A DNA stretch of 64,000 nucleotides from Bacillota bacterium. GTDB taxonomy: Bacteria; Bacillota; Bacilli; Paenibacillales; UBA4045. The first letter of the stretch is position 1. Every line of letters begins with the position of its first letter. The notes under the pieces are model-generated. The model had not been told where the DNA came from, did not search any database, and saw only the letters and a program-made list of their open reading frames with translations. Shown here piece after piece: positions 53,367-62,406 of this stretch. The position numbers and the translations under genes were made by a program. The stretch spans positions 33,872 through 97,871 of the forward strand of contig JAEZQY010000048.1 of assembly GCA_023441055.1 (NCBI GenBank), in the 5' to 3' direction.

Positions 53367-55202
53367 TTACTTCTTCTCGTCGTCTACGACTTCATAATCC
53401 GCGTCTACGACGTTATCCTTAGGAGCTGAACCCGCATCCTCGCCTTGACCGGCTGCGCCCGCATCCTGAGCGGCCTGCTCATAGAGCTTGACAGACAGCT
53501 GCTGCACAATTTCCGTTAGCTCCTCGGACGCTTGATTGATTGCTTCCAGGTCCTCGCCCTTAAGCGCTTCTTGGAGCTTCTCCTTGGCAGCGTTCGCCTT
53601 GTCGATCTCCGACGCATCAACCTTATCGCCCAGATCCTTCAGCGTCTTCTCAACCGTATAGATCAATTGGTCTGCCTGATTGCGCGCTTCAACCGCTTCC
53701 TTGCGCTTGCGGTCTTCCTCGGCATGCGCTTCGGCTTCCTTCATCATCTTATCCACTTCCTCATCGCTGAGGCCGCTGGATGAAGTGATCGTAATCTTCT
53801 GACTCTTGCCTGTTCCTTTATCCAGAGCAGATACATTGACAATTCCGTTCGCGTCGATATCGAAGGATACCTCGATTTGCGGAATGCCGCGCGGCGCAGG
53901 AGGAATATCGCCAAGCATGAATCGACCGAGTGACTTATTGTCATTCGCCATCGAGCGCTCGCCCTGCAATACGTGAATTTCCACGCTAGTCTGGTTGTCT
54001 GCGTAAGTGGAGAACACTTGAGACTTGCTTGTTGGAATCGTCGTATTGCGATCAATCATCTTAGTGAACACACCGCCAGCTGTCTCAATACCAAGCGACA
54101 GCGGAGTAACGTCCAGCAGGACGACATCCTTTACCTCGCCAGTTAACACACCGGCTTGAACAGCAGCACCGAGTGCAACGACCTCATCCGGATTCACACC
54201 CTTATGCGGTTCCTTGCCAGTGAGCTTCTTCACCGCTTCCTGTACAGCTGGAATACGGGTAGATCCGCCGACAAGCACAATGCGATGAATGTCGCTAGGT
54301 GTCAGACCCGCATCCTTGAGCGCTTGTCTTGTAGGCCCCATCGTGCGTTCAACTAGATCAGCTGTCAGTTCCTCGAACTTGGCTCGAGTCAAGTTCATCT
54401 CCAAGTGCTGAGGTACGCCGTCAACCATCGTAATGAATGGCAGCGAGATCGTTGTCGTCAGAACGCCGGAGAGCTCCTTCTTAGCCTTCTCTGCAGCATC
54501 CTTCAACCGTTGCACAGCAGCGCGATCCTTGCTCAGATCAATACCGTGCTCCTTCTTGAACTCAGCGGACAGCCAATCAATGACGGCTTGGTCGAAGTCA
54601 TCGCCGCCCAGGTGATTATCACCGCTGGTCGCCTTCACCTCGAAGAAACCGTCGCCGAGCTCCAGAATCGACACGTCGAATGTTCCGCCGCCCAGGTCAT
54701 AGACCAGAATCGTCTGGTCTTCATTCTTCTCTAATCCATACGCCAATGCGGCCGCTGTCGGTTCATTGACAATACGCAGCACCTCAAGTCCGGCAATTGC
54801 GCCCGCATCCTTGGTTGCCTGACGCTGCGAGTCATTGAAGTAAGCGGGCACTGTAATGACAGCCTGCTTCACCGGACCGCCAAGATAGGCCTCGGCATCT
54901 GCCTTCAGCTTCTGTAAGATAATAGCGGAGATCTCTTGAGGTGTATAGTCCTTATCCTCAATCTTCTCCTTATGGCTTGTACCCATATGACGCTTAACGG
55001 ACATGATTGTGCGATCCGGGTTCGTGATAGATTGACGCTTCGCCGTTTCACCGACAATTCGCTCTCCATCCTTCTTAAAGCCGACTACAGAAGGAGTCGT
55101 TCGATTACCTTCCGCATTCGGAATGACGACTGCCTCGCCGCCCTCCATTACTGCCACACATGAATTGGTCGTACCAAGGTCAATACCGATTACTTTGCTC
55201 AT
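53367..55202 (-). CDS. dnaK: Chaperone DnaK (Hsp70)
   Basis: 611 aa. Nucleotide-binding domain signatures: IGIDLGTTNSCVAVMEG, ILVYDLGGGTFDVSILELGD and VLVGGSTRIPAVQEAV. The linker VVLLDVTPLSLGIETAGG leads to the beta sandwich and lid. The acidic end (VVDADYEVVDDEKK) is standard. It refolds proteins with DnaJ and GrpE. AAAGGAG precedes ATG, and the CIRCE upstream of hrcA controls the operon. Confidence 0.99.
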   Translation of the reverse strand: MSKVIGIDLGTTNSCVAVMEGGEAVVIPNAEGNRTTPSVVGFKKDGERIVGETAKRQSITNPDRTIMSVKRHMGTSHKEKIEDKDYTPQEISAIILQKLKADAEAYLGGPVKQAVITVPAYFNDSQRQATKDAGAIAGLEVLRIVNEPTAAALAYGLEKNEDQTILVYDLGGGTFDVSILELGDGFFEVKATSGDNHLGGDDFDQAVIDWLSAEFKKEHGIDLSKDRAAVQRLKDAAEKAKKELSGVLTTTISLPFITMVDGVPQHLEMNLTRAKFEELTADLVERTMGPTRQALKDAGLTPSDIHRIVLVGGSTRIPAVQEAVKKLTGKEPHKGVNPDEVVALGAAVQAGVLTGEVKDVVLLDVTPLSLGIETAGGVFTKMIDRNTTIPTSKSQVFSTYADNQTSVEIHVLQGERSMANDNKSLGRFMLGDIPPAPRGIPQIEVSFDIDANGIVNVSALDKGTGKSQKITITSSSGLSDEEVDKMMKEAEAHAEEDRKRKEAVEARNQADQLIYTVEKTLKDLGDKVDASEIDKANAAKEKLQEALKGEDLEAINQASEELTEIVQQLSVKLYEQAAQDAGAAGQGEDAGSAPKDNVVDADYEVVDDEKK

Positions 55203-55244
55203 GATTTCTTGCTCCTTTTGGAATGAATATGGGAATCGCGTTGT

Positions 55245-55868
55245 TTATGAACTTACCTTGACCATGGAAGGTCGGATTACTTTATCCTTCATAATATAAC
55301 CCTTCTGCACTTCTTCCACGACGATACCTTCGTCATGCTCCTCCGACTCCACCTGCATAATCGCTTGGTGGAATTCTGGATTGAATGGTTGGCCTACCGC
55401 CTCAATCGGCTTCACGCCTTCCGCTTCCAGCACACCTGCGAATTGGCGGAAGATCATGTCAACGCCCTTAACGAATGCGTCAGGATCCTTACTATCCTTC
55501 CCAGCGATCAAGGCTCTATCGAAATTATCATAAACCGGCAGCAGCTCTTCGATCAGCTTCTGTGAAGCGTACTTGGCGAATTCCTCCTTCTCCAAGCGAG
55601 AACGTCTGCGGAAATTGTCATAATCGGCCTGTACGCGAAGCAGCTTCTGGTAGTGCTCATCTGCTTGCTGCTTGAGCAGCTCCTCACTGTTACTTGACAC
55701 TTGGGCATCTTCTGTCACCTCAGCAGCTTCAGCTTGCTCTGCTTCAACGGACTCCGATGCAGGTTCCCTATTCAATTCCTCATTGTGCGCTTGCTCCTGG
55801 CTGTGCTCCTGCTCAGCCTGATTCTCTAGAACTTCATCTTGAGCAGCAGGTTGGTTACTTTGACTCAC
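55245..55868 (-). CDS. grpE: Nucleotide exchange factor GrpE
   Basis: 207 aa from a GTG at 55868 with AGGAGGTG upstream. The first 60 residues are a long disordered, Glu/Gln/Ala-rich tail. The coiled-coil dimer region follows (ELLKQQADEHYQKLLRVQAD), and the C-terminal beta domain has VEAVGQPFNPEFHQAIMQVE and VIRPSMVKVS. It releases ADP from DnaK. The gene lies between hrcA and dnaK. Confidence 0.97.
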   Translation of the reverse strand: MSQSNQPAAQDEVLENQAEQEHSQEQAHNEELNREPASESVEAEQAEAAEVTEDAQVSSNSEELLKQQADEHYQKLLRVQADYDNFRRRSRLEKEEFAKYASQKLIEELLPVYDNFDRALIAGKDSKDPDAFVKGVDMIFRQFAGVLEAEGVKPIEAVGQPFNPEFHQAIMQVESEEHDEGIVVEEVQKGYIMKDKVIRPSMVKVSS

Positions 55869-55906
55869 TGCTTAGTTCACCTCCTGATTATAGTTGCGTA
55901 ATTCGG

Positions 55907-56938
55907 TTAATTATACCATTGGGTTAGAATTTGCGAGAAATCCTTGGAGATGCGGCTGAGTAAATGGATCACCCGACCATATTCCATGCGTGTCGGGCCT
56001 AGAATGCCAATTGTGCCAATCGGCTTCCCGTTGAGTGAATAAGTCGCGGTAATTAAGCTGCAATCATTAATCACTTCCATGCTGTTCTCAGACCCAATTC
56101 GCACCAATATGCCTTCCTTATCTGAGGATACCATCTTAGCCATCATATCCGACTGATCGAACAGGTCAAGCAGCGGCTTCACCTTATCTACATCCTTGAA
56201 TTCAGGCTGCGACAATATTTTGGAGGTGCCGCTCATGAATACCCGGTGTTCCCCTTCGCCAACAAGCGCGCTGTCCAGGGAGTGAAGCAGCTCTTCATAA
56301 TGAGTGACATGCCTGCTCAGTTCTGTCGCAATTTCATTATACAGCTTAGACTTCAAGTGGTATAACGGCACACCTGACAGCTTCATATTCAGAATACGAA
56401 CCGTCTTCTCAATTTCAGAGATTGGCAGCCCTTCCGGTATCGTGACCAGCTTATTCTCAACATGCCCGGTACTCGTTACTATAATCGCAACGGCGCGGTT
56501 ATCCCCTAGCGGGATCAGCTGCAGATGCTTGAGCGAAGCATTGAATACCTCAGGGCCTAACACGATAGATGTATAGTTGGTCAGATTGGAGAGAATATCC
56601 GACACTTGCTGAATAATCTGCTCAATCTGAACGAGCCGATCAGCCAGCACAGATTTGAATATGGACGCGGATTGATCCACCGCCTCTAATTGACCATTAT
56701 GCACCAAGTGATCGACATAATAGCGGTAGCCCCTATTAGAAGGTATACGACCTGCCGATGTGTGAGGCTGCTCCAGATAGCCAAGCTCCTCCAGATCAGA
56801 CATCTCGTTGCGGATTGTGGCAGGACTATAAGAGACATCACCGCGTTTGGAAATACTGCGAGAGCCCACTGGCTCCGCGGAACGAATGTAATCATCAACA
56901 ATTGCGCTTAAGATTAATCGCTGGCGTTCCGACAGCAT
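55907..56938 (-). CDS. hrcA: Heat-inducible repressor HrcA
   Basis: 343 aa (same as B. subtilis) from ATG 56938, with AAGGGGG nine bases upstream; the ATG at 56947 is too close to that site. N-terminal winged helix (MLSERQRLILSAIVDDYIRS, AEPVGSRSISKRGDVSYSPA) precedes the dimer domain. It binds CIRCE to shut off hrcA-grpE-dnaK-dnaJ unless it is titrated by stress or lacking GroEL. A perfect CIRCE precedes it. No groESL is in this window. Confidence 0.97.
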   Translation of the reverse strand: MLSERQRLILSAIVDDYIRSAEPVGSRSISKRGDVSYSPATIRNEMSDLEELGYLEQPHTSAGRIPSNRGYRYYVDHLVHNGQLEAVDQSASIFKSVLADRLVQIEQIIQQVSDILSNLTNYTSIVLGPEVFNASLKHLQLIPLGDNRAVAIIVTSTGHVENKLVTIPEGLPISEIEKTVRILNMKLSGVPLYHLKSKLYNEIATELSRHVTHYEELLHSLDSALVGEGEHRVFMSGTSKILSQPEFKDVDKVKPLLDLFDQSDMMAKMVSSDKEGILVRIGSENSMEVINDCSLITATYSLNGKPIGTIGILGPTRMEYGRVIHLLSRISKDFSQILTQWYN

Positions 56939-56977
56939 AACATCCATCCCCCTTCAACGAGTAAACTGGAGTTGTGA

Positions 56978-57004
56978 TTAGCACTCAACAAGAACGAGTG
57001 CTAA
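56978..57004 (-). promoter_or_regulatory. CIRCE operator
   Basis: Arms TTAGCACTC (56978-56986) and GAGTGCTAA (56996-57004) with a nine-base spacer: an exact match to the consensus. It lies between the hrcA promoter and start, where bound HrcA would block transcription. Confidence 0.97.
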
Positions 57005-57017
57005 TGACTACTACAAA

Positions 57018-57045
57018 AATATCAAATCGCCTATCCGCTTGTCAA
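57018..57045 (-). promoter_or_regulatory. SigA promoter of hrcA-grpE-dnaK-dnaJ
   Basis: -35 TTGACA (57045-57040), 16-base spacer, -10 GATATT (57023-57018). The predicted start falls next to CIRCE, as in other class I operons. The -35 is just past the stop of the GNAT gene. Confidence 0.7.
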
Positions 57046-57046
57046 G

Positions 57047-57508
57047 TCAATCCAGGCGTTTCAATACAGCAATCTCGTCACAGGAATATTGCTTCTTGCA
57101 GTGGATGCAGTCCCGCCATACCTTCTCAGGGAAGATCTCCTTGGCTGCAATAACGAATCCGTTCTTCTCGAAGAAGGCGACCTCATACGTCAGCGCCATG
57201 ACCTTGGAAATCCCTTGCTGCTTCGCCTCATCGATCAGACTCGCAACCAGACCCCCGCCATAGCCATGACCCTTATACTTCTCATGAAGTCCCAGGGAGC
57301 GTATCTCCACGAGATCATCACCGAGACGGCACAGGGAGCCGCAGCCGACCAATTCTCCGCCCAGCTCAGCGACTACGAATGTATCCAGCATATCCATCAG
57401 AGCTTCCTCTGAACGGGGAAGCATAATGCCCTTATCGGCATAACCCATAATTAATTTATAAATAGCAGGCACATCCTGTGCCACCGCTTTGCGATAGACC
57501 ACACTCAT
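57047..57508 (-). CDS. GNAT acetyltransferase, N-acetylglutamate synthase-like
   Basis: 153 aa from ATG 57508, with GGAGTG nine bases upstream; a GTG at 57520 is also possible. GNAT fold: VVAELGGELVGCGSLCRLGD, IRSLGLHEKYKGHGYGGGLV (acetyl-CoA loop) and EVAFFEKNGFVIAAKEIFPE. The C-terminal KVWRDCIHCKKQYSCDE, with its CxxC-type cysteines, resembles short ArgA-like N-acetylglutamate synthases. That makes a role in arginine synthesis likely but not sure; no arg genes are nearby. It has its own promoter (57556-57584), described separately. Confidence 0.82.
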   Translation of the reverse strand: MSVVYRKAVAQDVPAIYKLIMGYADKGIMLPRSEEALMDMLDTFVVAELGGELVGCGSLCRLGDDLVEIRSLGLHEKYKGHGYGGGLVASLIDEAKQQGISKVMALTYEVAFFEKNGFVIAAKEIFPEKVWRDCIHCKKQYSCDEIAVLKRLD

Positions 57509-57555
57509 CTGCACATTCACTCCAGTTCATGTACGTTACATCAATAATACGGATA

Positions 57556-57584
57556 AATATACATGAACTTGCATGTTAACTCAA
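57556..57584 (-). promoter_or_regulatory. SigA promoter of the GNAT gene, with inverted repeat
   Basis: -35 TTGAGT (57584-57579), 17-base spacer, -10 TATATT (57561-57556). GTTCATGTA (57525-57533) and TACATGAAC (57560-57568) form a 9-bp inverted repeat spaced 26 bases apart; one arm covers the -10 edge. It could be an operator. Confidence 0.55.
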
Positions 57585-57612
57585 CAGTTATTTCGCAGTG
57601 CATGCCATTTAT

Positions 57613-58764
57613 TCAATCAACCAGCACACCGATGAATGCGCCGAACACTTCATTGCCGAGCAGAACCCCCTCAGCGGTCAGTCGATAGCCATCTTCAGTA
57701 GGCTCCAGAAGGCTCTTCGCAGTCAATCGCTCCAGCACAGGACCGAATGCGACCTCCATCGGCTCGCCGAACTGGTTCTGATAATCCGAGTTCCGAATAC
57801 CATCTAGCAAGCGAAGTCCAACCATCATGAAGTCTTCCTTGGCCTCATCCGTTGAAACGGCGAATTCCTCCGCCCGCGGCAGACCTTCAGCGGCAGCAGC
57901 GATATAGTCAGCTACGCCTCTAACGTTCACATGCCGGGTACGCGCTGCATACCCGTGAGCCCCAGCTCCAATTCCATAGTATGGCTCATTGCGCCAGTAT
58001 GTGTTGTTATGACGGCTCTCATAACCCGGCTGCGCGAAGTTGCTGATCTCATATTGCCTGTATCCCGATTCAGCAAGCCTTGTCATAATCAACTGATACA
58101 TCGCGAACTCTTCCTCTTCGCTAGGCAGCGGTAGCCGATTTTTCTGATACAGCGTATGGAACAGCGTGTTCTCTTCCACCTTCAATCCATAGATGGAATA
58201 ATGTCTTAGGTCCTGCTTCAGCGCTTCAGCAATAGAGTGCTCCAAGTTATCTAGCGTCTGACCGGGCAGGCCGAACATCAGATCGATCGTCAGGTTATCG
58301 AATCCTGCCGATCTAGCCAGCTCCAGACTACGGTATACATCATCCGTTGTATGGATTCTGCCTATGCGGTGCAAGAGACTATTGTTGAACGACTGCACGC
58401 CGAAGCTCAGTCGGTTCACCCCGCCTTGCTTCATCACAGCAAGTTTATCCGCATCTGTAGTACCGGGATTCGCCTCCATCGTAAATTCAGTCCGACTGGC
58501 ATCGAACGGGAAGTGGCGTTGGACGGATTGCAGGAAGTAGTCCATCTGCTCCGGTGTGAGAACAGTGGGCGTCCCACCGCCTACGAAGATCGTATCGATT
58601 CGCTCCGGCCGCAGCTTAGCAGCTGTCAGCTCCATCTCACGATCCATTGCTGCAAGGTAGTCCATAACGGGTTGATCCTTGAGCACATAGGAATTGAAAT
58701 CGCAATAGTGGCACTTGTTCGTACAGAAGGGAATGTGGATGTATACTGCGTGAATATTACTCAT
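57613..58764 (-). CDS. hemW: Radical SAM heme chaperone HemW
   Basis: 383 aa. The radical SAM motif is YIHIPFCTNKCHYCDFNSYV (CxxxCxxC, about residues 8-27), then FVGGGTPTVLTPEQM, MEANPGTTDADKLA and LSFGVQSFNNSLLHRIGR. HemW delivers heme and is not a coproporphyrinogen oxidase; it lacks the HemN N-terminal signature. The start overlaps lepA by eight bases, matching the lepA-hemN(W) order of B. subtilis. Its stop is about 100 bases before the GNAT gene. Confidence 0.94.
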   Translation of the reverse strand: MSNIHAVYIHIPFCTNKCHYCDFNSYVLKDQPVMDYLAAMDREMELTAAKLRPERIDTIFVGGGTPTVLTPEQMDYFLQSVQRHFPFDASRTEFTMEANPGTTDADKLAVMKQGGVNRLSFGVQSFNNSLLHRIGRIHTTDDVYRSLELARSAGFDNLTIDLMFGLPGQTLDNLEHSIAEALKQDLRHYSIYGLKVEENTLFHTLYQKNRLPLPSEEEEFAMYQLIMTRLAESGYRQYEISNFAQPGYESRHNNTYWRNEPYYGIGAGAHGYAARTRHVNVRGVADYIAAAAEGLPRAEEFAVSTDEAKEDFMMVGLRLLDGIRNSDYQNQFGEPMEVAFGPVLERLTAKSLLEPTEDGYRLTAEGVLLGNEVFGAFIGVLVD

Positions 58765-60571
58765 CGATCTTCAGTACCGCCATGAACGCCTCTTGTGGCA
58801 CCTCCACATTACCCACCTGCTTCATCCGCTTCTTGCCTTCTTTCTGCTTCTCGAGCAGCTTGCGCTTACGCGAGATATCCCCGCCATAACACTTAGCCAG
58901 CACGTTCTTACGCATCGCCTTGACCGTCTCGCGCGCCACGACCTTGACACCGATCGTCGCCTGGATCGGCACCTCGAACATCTGTCTAGGGATCAGCTCC
59001 TTCAGCTTCTCGCAGATGACACGGCCTCGCTGGAACGAGCGATCCCGGTGAACGATGAAGGAGAGCGCGTCAACCTTCTCGCCGTTAAGCAGGATATCCA
59101 TCTTCACCAGCTTGGAGGACTTATAGCCCGACAGCTCATAATCGAATGAGGCATAGCCTCTTGTGCTTGATTTTAACTGATCGAAGAAATCATATACGAT
59201 CTCCGACAGCGGCATATGATACGTTAAGGTGACGCGTGTTGTGTCTAGATATTCCATATTGACAAATTCACCGCGCTTGCCCTGACATAACTCCATGACC
59301 GTGCCGACATAATCATTGGGCACGATGATCGCTGCCTTGACGAACGGCTCTTCCACATTCTCAATCTTAGCCTGCTCCGGATAATTCGCTGGGTTATCGA
59401 TCGACAGCACTTCTCCGCTCGTCAAGGTGACATGATACACAACGCTCGGCGCTGTCGTAATCAGCGGTATGTTGAATTCACGCTCGATACGCTCCTGGAT
59501 AATTTCCATATGCAATAATCCGAGGAATCCACAGCGGAAGCCGAAGCCCAGCGCTGTAGAGGTCTCTGGTTCATAACGCAAGGAGGAATCATTCAGTTCG
59601 AGTCGTTCCAGCGCTTCGCGCAGATCATCATAGTCCGAGGTCTCAATCGGGTACAGTCCGCAGAAGACCATTGGATTAATGCGACGGTAGCCAGGCAGCG
59701 GCTCAGGCGTCGGATTCTTCTGCTCCGTAATCGTATCGCCGACACGCGTATCCTTCACATTCTTGATGCCTGCCACTACGAATCCAACATCACCCGCACT
59801 TAGTTCTTCTACGGTCGTCATTCGCGGCATGAAGGCACCGACCTCGATAACCTCGAATGTGGCCCCTGTCGCCATGAACTTAATCTTACTGCCAGCCCGA
59901 ATAGCTCCATCGACAACACGAATATAGATGATGACGCCCTTATAGGCATCATAATGGGAGTCGAATATTAGCGCCTTTAGCGGCTTATCCCTATCTCCAG
60001 AAGGCGCGGGAACCTTCTGAACGACCTGTTCCACGATCTCCTTAATCCCGATCCCCGCCTTGGCGGAGGCCAACACGGCTTCGCTGGCATCCAGGCCGAT
60101 CACATCTTCAATCTCTTGCTTTACGCGATCCGGATCAGCGCTAGGCAAGTCGATTTTATTCACAACAGGCAGAATCTCCAGATTATTATCTAGAGCCAGA
60201 TACACATTCGCCAGTGTCTGCGCTTCGATTCCCTGCGCCGCATCAACGACCAGCAGCGCGCCTTCGCAGGCCGCCATGCTTCTAGACACCTCATAAGTGA
60301 AATCCACATGCCCTGGTGTATCGATTAGATTGAGGATGTAGTCCTCCCCATCATCCGCGCGATAATTCAGGCGCACGGCTTGCAGTTTTATTGTAATTCC
60401 GCGCTCGCGCTCCAGATCCATCTTATCCAGCACCTGTTCCTGCATCTCTCTCGAGGAGAGCGCACCGGTGTACTCAAGAATGCGATCCGCCAAGGTAGAC
60501 TTACCATGGTCGATATGCGCGATAATGCTGAAGTTTCTAATTCTGCTCTGACGATTATGGTTGTCTGACAT
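58757..60571 (-). CDS. lepA: Elongation factor 4 (LepA)
   Basis: 604 aa. G domain: NFSIIAHIDHGKSTLADRIL (P-loop), DTPGHVDFTYEVSRSMAACE and NKIDLPSADPDRV. EF-G-like domains and the LepA-specific C-terminal domain (KCYGGDISRKRKLLEKQKEG) are complete. LepA aids translation and small-subunit assembly and may back-translocate ribosomes. AGGAGG precedes ATG. It precedes hemW by an eight-base overlap. Confidence 0.98.
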   Translation of the reverse strand: MSDNHNRQSRIRNFSIIAHIDHGKSTLADRILEYTGALSSREMQEQVLDKMDLERERGITIKLQAVRLNYRADDGEDYILNLIDTPGHVDFTYEVSRSMAACEGALLVVDAAQGIEAQTLANVYLALDNNLEILPVVNKIDLPSADPDRVKQEIEDVIGLDASEAVLASAKAGIGIKEIVEQVVQKVPAPSGDRDKPLKALIFDSHYDAYKGVIIYIRVVDGAIRAGSKIKFMATGATFEVIEVGAFMPRMTTVEELSAGDVGFVVAGIKNVKDTRVGDTITEQKNPTPEPLPGYRRINPMVFCGLYPIETSDYDDLREALERLELNDSSLRYEPETSTALGFGFRCGFLGLLHMEIIQERIEREFNIPLITTAPSVVYHVTLTSGEVLSIDNPANYPEQAKIENVEEPFVKAAIIVPNDYVGTVMELCQGKRGEFVNMEYLDTTRVTLTYHMPLSEIVYDFFDQLKSSTRGYASFDYELSGYKSSKLVKMDILLNGEKVDALSFIVHRDRSFQRGRVICEKLKELIPRQMFEVPIQATIGVKVVARETVKAMRKNVLAKCYGGDISRKRKLLEKQKEGKKRMKQVGNVEVPQEAFMAVLKIDE

Positions 60572-60628
60572 TTAGATCCTCCTACACTTCCACTATTCAA
60601 CTAAATTATTATAGCAATAGTCGAGGGA

Positions 60629-60988
60629 TTAGGAAAGAACGGTTTCACCCAACTTCACAATTAGTCGAATAAAGTAGTCCGCGAGCAGGTTGAGCAGACT
60701 CCCTAACTTATCGAAGATCTTACTCAACAAGGAGCCCGAAACAGGTCTAACTGGCTCAATCTGAGAAGCGGATAACGCATCCCGCTGCTGTGGATTTAAC
60801 GCATGGCCAGGCTCCTCAAGCGCTTCCTTCTCCACTTGCTCTTCCGAAATCGTATCGGGTTTGGTGGAGGATGCCGTGAGTGGTCCATGAATTTGTTCAA
60901 TGCCGCTGCTCGCCAGGCTAATCCCGAAGAATATGCCGAACGCAAGGACCCCTGCCAGCAGGAGGAGTCTGCCTAACGCGTTAGCCAT
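60629..60988 (-). CDS. yqxA: YqxA-like membrane-anchored protein (DUF3679)
   Basis: 119 aa. One membrane helix at residues 6-27 (RLLLLAGVLAFGIFFGISLA) leads to a Ser/Thr- and Glu-rich external part and a C-terminal amphipathic segment (FIRLIVKLGETVLS). It overlaps spoIIP by eight bases and stands between spoIIP and lepA, as in B. subtilis yqxA. Function is unknown. The family assignment is mostly from position and topology. Confidence 0.75.
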   Translation of the reverse strand: MANALGRLLLLAGVLAFGIFFGISLASSGIEQIHGPLTASSTKPDTISEEQVEKEALEEPGHALNPQQRDALSASQIEPVRPVSGSLLSKIFDKLGSLLNLLADYFIRLIVKLGETVLS

Positions 60989-62234
60989 CTGCGTTCACCC
61001 TTTCAGCTTGCCAGTATAATTCTGAAATCACTTCAGCCAGAGCATCCGCAGTGCGGTAGCTTTCCTCCAAAGAGTTCTCGGGACCGCCAACTTCAACAAC
61101 AACGCTGTTCTCCGACAGCGATTGATTATATTCGCCGTTACCGTCCTTCTGCCCCTTGCCCCAGATCCCTCGAGATAATCCAGGGTACTTCTCCTCCAAT
61201 GCATTGTGCAATTCAGTAGCGAACGCTTCGTTTTTCTCCCAATTCTTGTTCCTCATTCCGATAATGAAGTACACTTGCGCATAGGATTGTCCGTTGATTT
61301 CGGTCGTTGTGAGCTCCCTGCGCTGTGAATCCCGATGAATATCGAAGAAGTAAGTCAGGTCCTGATTATCCGCCATCGCCGAAACAACGGTCTGATGAGA
61401 GTACTTGTAGGAGAAATTCCAATTATAGCCCTTCACCTCAGTCGGATAGTCTATCTTCGATTGTGAGGCGCCGATACCGCGCTCTTCCAGCTGCTCGGCC
61501 AGTCGCTCGCCAACCATCGTAATATTGATTTCTGGGTCCTCCGCGTATCTCGCTTCGGTAATCCCTTTATCCTTAAGCTCCGGCAGCCATGACTCTCTGC
61601 TATGGGAATGATAGATGAAGACGACCTTTCGCCCGCTTGTAGTAAGATCGCGAGCTTGCTCGCCATTGCCCGTCGGCGTGTCCGGCTCTTCTTCAAGGAC
61701 GATCTCAAGCGGCTCCTGCCCAGCATCGACATGGACATCCCCTGTATCTGCCGAGCTTGGTGAACCGCCCGCTGTCCCATCCGTCGATGGCGCGTAATCA
61801 ACCGGAGAGATCGGCTGACCGCCCTGCCCCTTCAGCGGTACAATATCCTCGCGAATACCGGGAATTTGCGATGCGACATAACTTCTCGTATCTCTGATAT
61901 TCACGTCCGTCAACAGATGCACTAGGAATCCGAATACATTGCTATTGGAGAACGTATAAGCTTCACGCTTATCAACCGGCAATCCCGGCACCTCCATGCG
62001 CAATAAGTCTGCGAAGAAGTGACTGGACATGGATGGGGCAAGGCCCTTCATCGACATAATCGGCTCCTTCACCCATTCACGCTGAAGCCACAATCCGATC
62101 AAGGTGAACAACAGGATGCCGAACGTTACAGTGGAGAGGAGAATAAATCTCCTGGCGGCCTCGTTCCAATCTGATTTCGCGCCCTCTTGCTCTGCCCCCG
62201 CGGCTCTTGCCGCAATCGATTCGCTGCTGCCCAT
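60981..62234 (-). CDS. spoIIP: Stage II sporulation protein P (SpoIIP)
   Basis: 417 aa with GGGAGG upstream. One membrane helix (about residues 30-50) is followed by an external domain ending in the SpoIIP amidase/endopeptidase region: KVVFIYHSHSRESWLPELKD (HxH-type motif, about residues 205-224), LTYFFDIHRDSQRRELTTTE, and VVVEVGGPENSLEESYRTAD near the end. With SpoIID and SpoIIM it digests septal peptidoglycan during engulfment. The start lies 106 bases from a GC hairpin. A SigE promoter is expected but not convincing. Confidence 0.95.
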   Translation of the reverse strand: MGSSESIAARAAGAEQEGAKSDWNEAARRFILLSTVTFGILLFTLIGLWLQREWVKEPIMSMKGLAPSMSSHFFADLLRMEVPGLPVDKREAYTFSNSNVFGFLVHLLTDVNIRDTRSYVASQIPGIREDIVPLKGQGGQPISPVDYAPSTDGTAGGSPSSADTGDVHVDAGQEPLEIVLEEEPDTPTGNGEQARDLTTSGRKVVFIYHSHSRESWLPELKDKGITEARYAEDPEINITMVGERLAEQLEERGIGASQSKIDYPTEVKGYNWNFSYKYSHQTVVSAMADNQDLTYFFDIHRDSQRRELTTTEINGQSYAQVYFIIGMRNKNWEKNEAFATELHNALEEKYPGLSRGIWGKGQKDGNGEYNQSLSENSVVVEVGGPENSLEESYRTADALAEVISELYWQAERVNADG

Positions 62235-62340
62235 ATCGAACGCCTCCCACTCTTACAATCTATCTCATGTTACTCTATGAGAATGAGCATTCAGATAGAA
62301 CTGAATTTGCGAGAGTGAAGGCGTCATTGTCAGGTACGTC

Positions 62341-62376
62341 AGACAGCGGCATAGCGCTATCGCCATGCCGCTGTCT
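62341..62376 (-). terminator. GC-rich hairpin after gpr
   Basis: AGACAGCGGCAT pairs with ATGCCGCTGTCT (12 bp, twelve-base loop), 30 bases past the gpr stop. No T-run follows on either strand, so termination is possible but not certain. Confidence 0.45.
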
Positions 62377-62406
62377 ACGAGATCCTACACTGCGCAGCTT
62401 GTCTGT

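Noticed and set aside
62260..62310. A SigE promoter for spoIIP (CATAGAGT at 62279-62272)
   Set aside because: The -10 is fair, but no -35 close to KMATATW lies 13-15 bases upstream. I could not support it.
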